Shown here: positions 1 through 6,102 of the stretch, one piece after another | Numbering within the stretch: position 1 is the first letter of the stretch | Layout of the letters: each line of letters begins with the position of its first letter | NCBI GenBank assembly: GCA_000437275.1 | Contig: FR899724.1 | Coordinates: 26,832 to 42,191 of the forward strand | Source of the DNA: Clostridium sp. CAG:411 | Lineage (GTDB): Bacteria > Bacillota > Clostridia > Lachnospirales > Lachnospiraceae | Direction of reading: 5' to 3' | Length of the DNA: 15,360 nucleotides | Program-made: the position numbers and the translations under genes | Notes under the pieces: generated by a model | What the model was told of the DNA's origin: nothing | The model's input: only the letters and a program-made list of their open reading frames with translations | The model's database searches: none

Positions 1-236
1 GCTCCCGGGCCACTTGTAGCCATACACACCCCAACTTTACCAGTAGCACGAGCATATCCATCTGCCGCATGAGATGCTCCCTGTTCATGGGATGTTAAAA
101 TATGATGTATCTCATCCTGATGATGATATAACTCATCATACACATTTAAAATTGCCCCTCCAGGATATCCAAAAACAGTATCTACCCCTTGTTCTTTCAG
201 GCATTCTACAATAATTTGAGAACCATTTAACTGCAT
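1..236 (-). CDS. ilvB: Acetolactate synthase large subunit, N-terminal part (cut by window edge)
   Basis: Acetolactate synthase joins two pyruvates, or pyruvate and 2-oxobutyrate, in the first common step of valine/leucine and isoleucine synthesis, using thiamine diphosphate. Only the first 78 residues are in the window. The reverse strand reads MQLNGSQIIVECL, then FGYPGGAILNVYD (residues 22-34), then SHEQGASHAADGYARATGK (49-67), which is the Pyr-domain start of the family. Glu51 in HEQGA matches the catalytic Glu that activates the ThDP ring. The ATG at 236 is preceded by GACAGGAGAG, a good ribosome binding site. The gene lies 17 nt downstream of ilvD on the same strand, so it is third in the leuB-ilvD-ilvB operon. 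Other ThDP enzymes share this fold, but the neighbours and motif set make acetolactate synthase by far the best reading. Confidence 0.93.
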   Translation of the reverse strand, partial: MQLNGSQIIVECLKEQGVDTVFGYPGGAILNVYDELYHHQDEIHHILTSHEQGASHAADGYARATGKVGVCMATSGPG

Positions 237-253
237 ACTTTTCTCTCCTGTCT

Positions 254-1912
254 TTATTTTTCCAAAATTGCTCCACGATTTCCAGAAGTAACCATATGTG
301 CATATCTAGCAAGATACCCTGTAACTTCTTTTTCTTTTGGCTGCCATTTTTCTTTTCTCTTTGCCAATTCTTCATCTGAAACTTTAACGTTTAGACTAAG
401 TCCAGGAATATCTATGGAAATAATATCGCCTTCTTCTACCAATGCAATCGGTCCACCAACTGCTGCCTCTGGTGAAACATGTCCGATTGATGCTCCACGA
501 GAAGCACCTGAGAAACGACCATCTGTAATCAATGCTACCGAAGAACCTAACCCCATTCCTGCAATAGCAGAAGTTGGATTTAACATTTCTCTCATACCAG
601 GTCCACCCTTTGGTCCCTCATAACGAATTACCACAACATCACCAGGCACAATCTTTCCTCCACGAATTGCTGCAATCGCATCTTCCTCACATTCAAATAC
701 TCTTGCAGGACCTTCATGTACCATCATTTCATCTACAACAGCGGAACGTTTAACAACACTTCCGTCTGGTGCAAGATTTCCTTTTAATACGGCAAGACCA
801 CCTGTTTTACTATATGGATTCTCTACAGGACGAATTACTTCTGGATTACGATTTACGCATCCTTTTATGTTTTCTCCAACTGTTTTACCTGTTACTGTAA
901 TGCAGTCCTTATGTAATAAATCAAGCTTATCAAGCTCATTCATAACTGCATACACGCCACCAGCCTCATTCAAATCTTCCATGTATGTTGCACCTGCAGG
1001 AGCTAAATGACATAAGTTTGGTGTCTTTTCACTAATCTCATTTGCAAAAGAAATATCGAAGTCAAAACCAACCTCATGTGCGATAGCTGGTAAATGGAGC
1101 ATACTGTTAGTAGAACATCCTAATGCCATATCAACTGTAAGTGCATTCAAAATCGCATCTTTTGTCATAATATCTCTTGGACGAATGTTCTTTTCGTACA
1201 TTTCCATTACCTTCATACCTGCATGTTTTGCAAGTTTTAATCTTTCTGAATAAACAGCAGGAATTGTTCCATTTCCAGGAAGTCCCATACCAAGCACTTC
1301 TGTCAGACAATTCATACTGTTGGCTGTATACATACCAGAACAAGAGCCACAAGTTGGACATGCTTTATTTACATACTCCTGCACACCTTCTTCTGAAAGG
1401 TTTCCTGCTGCATGTGCACCAACTGCCTCAAACATACTAGACAAACTTGTCTTATGTCCCTGTACATGTCCAGCAAGCATAGGACCACCACTGACAAAAA
1501 CAGTAGGTACATTTACACGGGCTGCTGCCATCAAAAGTCCAGGTACGTTCTTATCACAGTTTGGTACCATAACCAAAGCATCAAATGCATGTGCTAAAGC
1601 CATACATTCTGTTGAGTCCGCAATCAAGTCTCTGGTTACTAAGGAATATTTCATACCAGTATGTCCCATAGCAATACCATCACAGACTGCAATTGCAGGG
1701 AATACAATTGGTGTACCACCAGCCATGGCAACTCCCATCTTTACCGCTTGTACGATTTTATCAATGTTCATATGTCCAGGTACAATTTCATTGTACGAAC
1801 TAACAATACCAACCAATGGTTTTTCCAATTCTTCCTCTGTCAATCCCAATGCATTAAACAGGGATCTCTGTGGTGCGGTTGCTATACCTTTCTTTACTGC
1901 GTCACTCTTCAT
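254..1912 (-). CDS. ilvD: Dihydroxy-acid dehydratase
   Basis: This cytoplasmic Fe-S enzyme dehydrates 2,3-dihydroxy-3-methylbutanoate and its isoleucine-pathway analogue to the 2-oxo acids, the third shared step of branched-chain amino acid synthesis. The 552-residue length is normal for the family. Visible signatures are PAIAVCDGIAMGHTGMKYSL (72-91), NCDKNVPG (118-125, a cluster cysteine and the Mg-binding Asp-Lys), CPTCGSCSGMYTANSMNCL (185-203) and the C-terminal GASRGASIGHVSPEAAVGG motif. All core cysteines are kept and no frameshift is seen. The ATG at 1912 follows AGAAAGGAAAG on the coding strand, a suitable ribosome binding site. It lies between leuB (126 nt upstream) and ilvB (17 nt downstream). 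The related sugar-acid dehydratases (Edd family) are unlikely given the pathway neighbours. Confidence 0.97.
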   Translation of the reverse strand: MKSDAVKKGIATAPQRSLFNALGLTEEELEKPLVGIVSSYNEIVPGHMNIDKIVQAVKMGVAMAGGTPIVFPAIAVCDGIAMGHTGMKYSLVTRDLIADSTECMALAHAFDALVMVPNCDKNVPGLLMAAARVNVPTVFVSGGPMLAGHVQGHKTSLSSMFEAVGAHAAGNLSEEGVQEYVNKACPTCGSCSGMYTANSMNCLTEVLGMGLPGNGTIPAVYSERLKLAKHAGMKVMEMYEKNIRPRDIMTKDAILNALTVDMALGCSTNSMLHLPAIAHEVGFDFDISFANEISEKTPNLCHLAPAGATYMEDLNEAGGVYAVMNELDKLDLLHKDCITVTGKTVGENIKGCVNRNPEVIRPVENPYSKTGGLAVLKGNLAPDGSVVKRSAVVDEMMVHEGPARVFECEEDAIAAIRGGKIVPGDVVVIRYEGPKGGPGMREMLNPTSAIAGMGLGSSVALITDGRFSGASRGASIGHVSPEAAVGGPIALVEEGDIISIDIPGLSLNVKVSDEELAKRKEKWQPKEKEVTGYLARYAHMVTSGNRGAILEK

Positions 1913-1931
1913 ATCGATCTTTCCTTTCTAT

Positions 1932-2003
1932 AAAGACAGCAGTGTAAACACCACCACTGTCTATTTTTATAACAGTTTAGTCAAATCCCAAACTGCTGTC
2001 TTT
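1932..2003. repeat. 12-bp perfect inverted repeat between leuB and ilvD
   Basis: AAAGACAGCAGT at 1932-1943 is the exact reverse complement of ACTGCTGTCTTT at 1992-2003, enclosing 48 nt. It lies in the 126-nt spacer between the leuB stop and the ilvD start. On the transcribed (minus) strand the closing arm ends in CTTTATAG rather than a T-run, so it is not a clear terminator. Within the loop, ACTGT/ACAGT and CAGTG/CACTG can form smaller competing hairpins. It may be an mRNA processing or stabilising structure, or a weak attenuator separating leuB from ilvD expression; the role is inference. Confidence 0.6.
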
Positions 2004-2038
2004 TCCTTTTTTTCTGTAACTTATTTTTTATCTAATCC

Positions 2039-3121
2039 TTAGATACGCTCGCAGATCAAATCTCCCATCTGCTTTGTTCCTACCTGCTGATTGCCTTCAG
2101 ACATAATATCTACTGTGCGGTATCCATCTTCAAGTACCTTCTTTACTGCTGCTTCAATAGCATCGGCTGCCTCATCCAAGTCAAAAGAATAACGAAGCAT
2201 CATAGCCGCAGATAAAATAGTAGCAATTGGATTTGCCTTATCCTGCCCTGCAATATCTGGTGCAGAGCCATGGCTTGGCTCATATAATCCGAATTTTGTT
2301 TCATTTAAACTTGCAGAAGAAAGCATACCAATAGAACCTGTTACCATACTTGCTTCATCCGATAAAATATCACCAAACATATTTTCTGTTAAAATAACAT
2401 CAAACTGCTTTGGCTCTCTTACTAACTGCATTGCACAGTTATCCACCAACATATGCTCATAGCTGACTTCTGGATAATCTTTTGCCACTTCTTCTACCAC
2501 TTTTCTCCAGAGTCTGGAAGAATCAAGTACGTTTGCCTTGTCTACGCTAGTTACTTTCTTTCTTCTCTTCATGGCAATATCAAAACCACGTTTTGCAATT
2601 CTGCGAATCTCATTTTCATTGTATGTTAATTCATCGTAAGCTTTCAGCACGCCATCTTCTTCTACTGTCTTTCTATCTCCAAAGTATAAACCACCTGTCA
2701 ACTCACGCATAATCATCATGTCAAATCCGCCCTCTGTGATTTCCTCTTTCAATGGACACGCACCTTTTAATTCCTCGTATAAATAGGCTGGTCTTAAATT
2801 TGCAAAAAGATTTAAAGATTTACGCAGACGAAGGAGTCCTGCCTCTGGTCTCTTGGAAGGCTCTAATTTGTACCATGGTGATGTACTTGTATTTCCACCA
2901 ATTGCACCTAAAAGCACTGCATCGCTTGCCTTGCAAACTGCAATTGCATCGTCTGTTAATGGTTCTCCAGTTGCATCAATGGAACATCCTCCCATCAATA
3001 CATCTTCATAATCTAAAGAAAAACCAAATTTTTCTCCTGCCTTATTCAGTACCTTTTGTGCTTCTGTTACAATTTCTGGTCCGATTCCGTCACCCTTGAT
3101 TACTGCTACCTTAAAATTCAT
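2039..3121 (-). CDS. leuB: 3-isopropylmalate dehydrogenase
   Basis: LeuB oxidises and decarboxylates 3-isopropylmalate with NAD+, the third step of leucine synthesis. The product has 360 residues, typical of the family. Signatures seen are GDGIGPE (10-16), RLRKSLNLFANLRP (98-111, substrate arginines), GGLYFG (143-148), the loop VDKANVLDSSRLWRK (193-207), NMFGDILSDE (247-256, metal-binding aspartates) and GSAPDIAGQDKANP (285-298, NAD-binding). The isopropylmalate-type substrate loop and the adjacent ilv genes argue against isocitrate or tartrate dehydrogenase. The ATG at 3121 follows AGGAGACAGGAAG. It is the first gene of the operon, and the leader upstream carries a terminator, so its expression is probably set by read-through. 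The leuACD genes are not in this window. Confidence 0.97.
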   Translation of the reverse strand: MNFKVAVIKGDGIGPEIVTEAQKVLNKAGEKFGFSLDYEDVLMGGCSIDATGEPLTDDAIAVCKASDAVLLGAIGGNTSTSPWYKLEPSKRPEAGLLRLRKSLNLFANLRPAYLYEELKGACPLKEEITEGGFDMMIMRELTGGLYFGDRKTVEEDGVLKAYDELTYNENEIRRIAKRGFDIAMKRRKKVTSVDKANVLDSSRLWRKVVEEVAKDYPEVSYEHMLVDNCAMQLVREPKQFDVILTENMFGDILSDEASMVTGSIGMLSSASLNETKFGLYEPSHGSAPDIAGQDKANPIATILSAAMMLRYSFDLDEAADAIEAAVKKVLEDGYRTVDIMSEGNQQVGTKQMGDLICERI

Positions 3122-3202
3122 CTTCCTGTCTCCTTTTCTACCGCTTCACTGTTCCAAAACGTTTCTATCCATTTGTAAAAGAAAAATCTTTGCTATTTTG
3201 AC

Positions 3203-3232
3203 AAAAACGCCCTAAGCAATATGCTTAGGGCG
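3203..3232 (-). terminator. Intrinsic terminator in the leuB leader (attenuator)
   Basis: On the minus strand CGCCCTAAGCA (3232-3222) pairs perfectly with TGCTTAGGGCG (3218-3208) over a 3-nt loop and is followed by TTTTTG. This is a strong rho-independent terminator placed 80-odd nt before the leuB start and about 140 nt after the promoter, on the same strand as leuB. It therefore either ends a small RNA or acts as an attenuator for leuB-ilvD-ilvB. Confidence 0.88.
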
Positions 3233-3247
3233 AATACACAGACACAT
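3212..3247 (-). CDS. Putative 11-residue leader peptide overlapping the attenuator
   Basis: The minus strand reads AAAAGGAG, then a 6-nt spacer, then ATG and ten further codons to TAG, encoding MCLCIRPKHIA. The ribosome binding site is as good as those of the real genes nearby. Codons 6-9 form the 5' arm of the terminator and the stop codon sits in its 3' arm, so a translating or terminating ribosome would prevent the terminator from folding. The peptide has two Cys (TGT), two Ile (ATT) and one Leu (CTG) codon. It is not a run of Leu codons as in classical leu attenuators, so the sensed signal is unclear. Chance is possible for so short a frame, but the ribosome binding site and exact overlap make it worth noting. 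Confidence 0.5.
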   Translation of the reverse strand: MCLCIRPKHIA

Positions 3248-3333
3248 GTTCTGCTCCTTTTACCGCTATTCAAACCCGCATCCTCGCTCGTTTGAACACC
3301 TATCCTAAAACGTAGGGATTCCGTGTGCGTATT
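3233..3333 (-). promoter_or_regulatory. Structured leader RNA (riboswitch-like three-way junction) upstream of leuB
   Basis: In the minus-strand transcript, AATACGCACACG (3333-3322) can pair with TGTGTCTGTGTATT (3246-3233), with one mismatch and two G-U pairs, as a closing stem. Inside are a hairpin ATCCCTACGTTTTAGGAT (3319-3302, with a bulged C) and a hairpin with 7-bp arms TTCAAAC/GTTTGAA (3296-3269). A purine-rich strand GCGGTAAAAGGAGCAGAACA joins the last hairpin to the closing stem and holds the ribosome binding site of the 11-codon ORF. The closing stem abuts the terminator. TTTAGG of the first hairpin could alternatively pair with CCTAAG of the terminator. I see no T-box sequence (TGGNACCGCG) and do not recognise a named riboswitch class. 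Folding was done by eye. Confidence 0.5.
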
Positions 3334-3375
3334 TATTTTCCAATCCATTTCGGAATTGTTATCTGAATACATTTC

Positions 3376-3405
3376 AGTATACTCTATTTTTCCACCTATT
3401 GTCAA
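3376..3405 (-). promoter_or_regulatory. Promoter of the leuB-ilvD-ilvB operon
   Basis: On the minus strand TTGACA (3405-3400) and TATACT (3381-3376) are separated by 18 nt, close to the sigma-A consensus. Transcription would start near 3369, giving about 165 nt of leader before the terminator and about 250 nt before the leuB start. Confidence 0.85.
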
Positions 3406-3444
3406 TAGTCGCACCGCTTATCCAAAGCAAATGTAACCATCCAT

Positions 3445-3475
3445 GTTGCTGTTCGCTGACCTGTGAACAGGTAAC
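3445..3475. repeat. Short imperfect inverted repeat downstream of traX
   Basis: CTGTTC (3449-3454) and GAACAG (3465-3470) form a 6-bp stem over 10 nt, extended by GTT (3445-3447) and AAC (3473-3475). The overlapping ACCTGT-GA-ACAGGT (3459-3472) is a second, mutually exclusive palindrome. It lies 25 nt past the traX stop. No T-run follows on the minus strand, so it is not a standard terminator. It may be a REP-like repeat or a processing hairpin. Confidence 0.4.
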
Positions 3476-3499
3476 CCATTCACTCGCCCAAATAAACGA

Positions 3500-4231
3500 T
3501 TAAAGTAAAGAACGTATCCACACTAATATCAGCAAATGCACCGGGTAAAAGACATAAAACACATACTTATTTCCTTTTCCCCGTTTTCCATTGTAAAAAT
3601 GAATTGGGATAAACGCAAACATAGCAGCAGCCTCCTGTACCCCCATTCCTATCACTTCCCAGATCGCTCCGACTATATTTCTTCTCAATTCCTCAAAACG
3701 AAATACCCAGAAAAGTACAATTAACAATACGCCTCCTGCACCATAATCCGTTCTTAATACCTGTGCAAGCACTGCAAGCACCGCAACCATTCCCCATGCT
3801 TTTATTGAATGTTCCTTCCAATAATCCAATGCACAGATTGCTAATAATCCAATGAAAAGGGTAAAAAATACATTCTGTCCATCTATGGAGAAGGGAGTTT
3901 TATAGCATGCTAAATCAAATGGCACTTCGGAAATCAAAGAAAATAGAAATAATCGCAATGCATACTTTTTTCGATTCCTTGTATAAATTGCTCCCTGCAC
4001 CAAAAGAAAACAAAAAATTGGGAATGCCAGCCGTCCAATTTCCCGCAAAATGCTATCCGCAAATAAAATCTGTTCTTTTGACCAAGGTAACCGTTCTAAA
4101 AAAGTCCCTTTTTCATCGTAATTTGTCTCAATCAAAACAAATCCTATATGGTCTATTACCATTGATACAATTGCAATCCATTTTAAAACATTCCCAGTAA
4201 GTCCACCAGATTTTTCTTCTGCCTGCTGCAT
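3500..4231 (-). CDS. TraX-family integral membrane protein
   Basis: The 243-residue product is a multi-pass membrane protein of the TraX family. Conserved features seen are LKWIAIVSMVIDHIG (16-30), IGRLAFPIFCFLLVQGAIYT (65-84), RLFLFSLISEVPFDL (93-107), QNVFFTLFIGLLA (119-131) and a C-terminal YPVHLLILVW (229-238). About seven hydrophobic segments are visible. F-plasmid TraX acetylates pilin; chromosomal copies in Clostridia lie outside conjugation operons and are usually of unknown function, possibly as membrane acyltransferases. No transfer genes are present here. The ATG at 4231 overlaps the stop of the sigma-like gene as TAATG, with AAAGGGTG just upstream, so translation is probably coupled. 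Whether it modifies envelope polymers is inference. Confidence 0.82.
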   Translation of the reverse strand: MQQAEEKSGGLTGNVLKWIAIVSMVIDHIGFVLIETNYDEKGTFLERLPWSKEQILFADSILREIGRLAFPIFCFLLVQGAIYTRNRKKYALRLFLFSLISEVPFDLACYKTPFSIDGQNVFFTLFIGLLAICALDYWKEHSIKAWGMVAVLAVLAQVLRTDYGAGGVLLIVLFWVFRFEELRRNIVGAIWEVIGMGVQEAAAMFAFIPIHFYNGKRGKGNKYVFYVFYPVHLLILVWIRSLL

Positions 4232-5001
4232 TATAAATCACCCTTTCCAAGTTCTACTGCATCCAGTGACAACTTTAATACACTTTCTATTTCTTGTTCA
4301 GACAGTTTTGTATAATCTGCTAATTCCTTTGCTGTGGCTACTCTGCCTAATTCTTCTGCCAAATATTTTGCAGCTTCACTAATCAGTCCTGTTTTTGCAA
4401 CAACCGATGCCTCCTGATCTTTTTCTCCTATATTTTCATCTACTACCTCTACCATTACCTGACGTATCGTTTCAATGATAAATTCCTCTGCATCTTCAAT
4501 CTTTGCAATTTCATGTACTTTTTCAAGTGCCTGCAAAAGCCCGATATTGCCCTCCTGTATCAAATCCTCTAATGGCATTCCCTTATCTTTATATCGTTCT
4601 GCCATTTCTACCACAGCAGGAAGATAGCCTTCCATCAACTGTACTTTTGCTTCCTGTTCTCCATTTCTTACAGCTAAAAACAGTCTGGCTTTTTCCTGCT
4701 CTGTAAGATGTTCCAAGTTTTCAAGTTCTTCTAAATATAAGCGGTGAGATACGGATTGTGCCGCTTCTTTTTCTGTCTTTTCTGTTTCTTCTACTTTCTC
4801 CTCTACTTTTTGATGCACAAAACCCGGTACTGTAATTCCATTGTCTCCAAGATACTGGTACACTGCAAGAAATTGTTCCTCTGTCACATCCATTTCTTTA
4901 AAATATTCAGCAATTTCCTCTTTTGTTATCTGTTTCTCCTGTATACTTGCAACTTCTGTTATCTCTTTTAGTAATTCCATAAATTTACTTTGATTCAGCA
5001 T
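4231..5001 (-). CDS. Shortened sigma-70-like protein (regions 1-3, no region 4)
   Basis: The 256-residue protein resembles a primary sigma factor but is incomplete. Residues 22-57 look like the helical N-terminal region 1.1. A Glu/Lys-rich linker follows (63-82), then a region 1.2-like HRLYLEELENLEHLTEQEKA (86-105). A good match to regions 2.1-2.2, the core-RNA-polymerase-binding part, follows (119-162, with DLIQEGNIGLLQALEKV). After that, the aromatic-rich FSTYATWWIRQA segment of regions 2.3-2.4, needed for -10 recognition and melting, is replaced by an acidic stretch (EDAEEFIIETIRQ). A region 3-like ELGRVATAKELADYTKLSEQ is present (217-236), and the protein stops before any region 4. It may bind RNA polymerase without acting as a normal sigma. 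A promoter lies at 5071-5099, and traX follows with overlapping stop/start. The ATG at 5001 follows AGAAAGGTG. Confidence 0.8.
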   Translation of the reverse strand: MLNQSKFMELLKEITEVASIQEKQITKEEIAEYFKEMDVTEEQFLAVYQYLGDNGITVPGFVHQKVEEKVEETEKTEKEAAQSVSHRLYLEELENLEHLTEQEKARLFLAVRNGEQEAKVQLMEGYLPAVVEMAERYKDKGMPLEDLIQEGNIGLLQALEKVHEIAKIEDAEEFIIETIRQVMVEVVDENIGEKDQEASVVAKTGLISEAAKYLAEELGRVATAKELADYTKLSEQEIESVLKLSLDAVELGKGDL

Positions 5002-5070
5002 TCTTTCACACCTTTCTATTTTATGCCAATGGTAAATATTAGCACAACTTCATTATCGAGGTTCTATCTG

Positions 5071-5099
5071 ATTATATAATTGCAATGTAAAAACCGCAA
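5071..5099 (-). promoter_or_regulatory. Promoter of the sigma-like/traX operon
   Basis: On the minus strand TTGCGG (5099-5094) and a perfect TATAAT (5076-5071) are 17 nt apart. The start point would fall near 5064, about 60 nt upstream of the sigma-like gene. Confidence 0.75.
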
Positions 5100-5179
5100 G
5101 TAAAAATGCTAGAACTCTTTTATAAAAACACATGACTGCAGTAATGCTATTCACAATCCGCTTGGATGCTTGCTTATAT

Positions 5180-5222
5180 AAAACAAGAAAGGGTTGCCTA
5201 TCCATCAAGATAAGCAACCCTT
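5180..5222 (-). terminator. Terminator of hsp20
   Basis: On the minus strand AAGGGTTGC (5222-5214) pairs with GCAACCCTT (5197-5189); the stem continues inward after one mismatch with TATC/GATA. It is followed by TCTTGTTTTAT. It lies about 60 nt past the hsp20 stop and separates hsp20 from the sigma-like operon. Confidence 0.8.
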
Positions 5223-5283
5223 CCACTATTTATTTGTTATTTTTATTTTATAATACCAAGTTCAAACAATCCTACCGATTATT

Positions 5284-5748
5284 TTAACCTTCAATGGTAA
5301 TATATTTACTTTCCTCTGGAAGCTTTTTAGCTTCTTTTTTAGGAATTGTCAATTTCAAAATACCATGCTTGAATGCACCCTTAATTTCGTCTTTTTCAAC
5401 ACCTTCACCTATATAGAAGGAACGTTCACAAGCACCTGCATAACGTTCTTTACGAATGTACTTTCCAGTCTTTTTCTCTTGTTCGTCTTTATCCAAACCT
5501 TTTGCTGCACTAATGGTCAAATAGCCATCTTCCAAGGAAACTTTAATCTCATCCTTTTTAAAGCCGGGTAAATCCATTTCCAATTCATATGCATTCTCTT
5601 CTTCTTTGATATCTGTTTTCATCATATTTTTTGCATGGTGACCATACAATTTTTTCTCCATTTTCTTCATGCTCTTGTCATCATAGAAAGGAAAATCCTC
5701 CATAAAGTCATCAAATAAATTTTCTCCAAAAATACTAGGCATCATCAT
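5284..5748 (-). CDS. Small heat shock protein (Hsp20/alpha-crystallin family)
   Basis: Hsp20 proteins are ATP-independent cytoplasmic chaperones that form oligomers and hold unfolding proteins. The product has 154 residues. A short N-terminal arm (MMMPSIFGENLFDDFMEDFP) is followed by the alpha-crystallin domain at about 43-136, with YELEMDLPGFKKDEIKVSLEDG (54-75) and the hallmark GILKLTIPK (129-137). The C-terminal tail carries an I-x-I motif (ITI, 150-152) used for oligomer contacts. The ATG at 5748 follows GAAAGGGGAT at suitable spacing. The gene is monocistronic, with a terminator at 5180-5222. Its promoter overlaps a perfect CIRCE element, so HrcA repression is very likely, and it has an unusually long 5' leader of about 320 nt. 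Confidence 0.95.
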   Translation of the reverse strand: MMMPSIFGENLFDDFMEDFPFYDDKSMKKMEKKLYGHHAKNMMKTDIKEEENAYELEMDLPGFKKDEIKVSLEDGYLTISAAKGLDKDEQEKKTGKYIRKERYAGACERSFYIGEGVEKDEIKGAFKHGILKLTIPKKEAKKLPEESKYITIEG

Positions 5749-5833
5749 AAGTCATATCCCCTTTCAATTTTAATAACAATAAAACGATGCTATTAAATAA
5801 ATCACTTTTTCTAAAAATCCTTGTGATTTTCAT
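5735..5833 (-). CDS. Putative 32-residue upstream ORF overlapping the hsp20 start
   Basis: In the hsp20 leader an ATG at 5833 preceded by GCAAAGGATAG opens a frame encoding MKITRIFRKSDLFNSIVLLL and 12 further residues, ending at a TAG inside the hsp20 start region (14 nt overlap, different frame). It contains a basic N-terminus and a short hydrophobic stretch (IVLLLLKL). It could be a regulatory uORF coupling leader translation to hsp20, but the spacing of its ribosome binding site is loose (11 nt), and a frame of this length can arise by chance. No known peptide family is recognised. Confidence 0.3.
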   Translation of the reverse strand: MKITRIFRKSDLFNSIVLLLLKLKGDMTYDDA

Positions 5834-5874
5834 AATTATAACTATCCTTTGCACGATCGGAGAAGTCCGAGGTG

Positions 5875-6032
5875 TTGTTCAATGAACAATCAGAATTCAG
5901 ATTAAGGTATCAGCAGTAGACCGCAGCCAATCGCACTTCGTCTTCGACTCGCGCTCTTGGGCGTTCCTTGCATAAGTCATTCGTAATCTGCTCTCGTCGT
6001 TCCTCTGGTCCTAGATAGCAGAACGACTGACT
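5875..6032 (-). promoter_or_regulatory. GC-richer, structured 5' leader of hsp20
   Basis: The hsp20 transcript would run about 320 nt from its start near 6067 to the ATG. In the middle, at 5975-6032, an interrupted 14-bp helix can form from AGTCA, TCGT and CTGCT segments (5975-5992) with AGCAG, ACGA and TGACT (6017-6032). A competing 7-bp stem GTCGTTC/GAACGAC (5996-6002 with 6021-6027) uses the same bases, so two folds exclude each other. At 5875-5889 there is a further 7-bp perfect hairpin, TTGTTCA-N-TGAACAA. The stretch is clearly richer in G and C than the flanking DNA. An RNA thermometer or other switch is a reasonable guess, but I do not see direct pairing with the hsp20 ribosome binding site. 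Confidence 0.4.
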
Positions 6033-6073
6033 CAGCGCTTTCTCTTTTTTTCCTCTTCCTTTGTTCTATATGT

Positions 6074-6102
6074 ACTATAGCACTTATTTTAGCACTCGTC
6101 AA
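6074..6102 (-). promoter_or_regulatory. hsp20 promoter
   Basis: On the minus strand TTGACG (6102-6097) and TATAGT (6079-6074) are separated by exactly 17 nt. The -35 box lies inside the CIRCE operator, so repressor bound there would block sigma-A RNA polymerase. Confidence 0.88.

Noticed and set aside
1320..2042. 240-codon plus-strand reading frame opposite ilvD
   Set aside because: It lies antisense to a complete, strongly conserved ilvD, has no family features and no ribosome binding site; it is a shadow of the ilvD codon pattern.
3122..3375. T-box or Leu-codon attenuator for leuB
   Set aside because: No TGGNACCGCG T-box sequence, no specifier-type stem, and only one Leu codon in the mini-ORF.
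3193..3414. 73-codon minus-strand frame through the leuB leader
   Set aside because: It would start with a GTG upstream of the mapped-looking promoter and run through the terminator hairpin; no ribosome binding site and no family resemblance.
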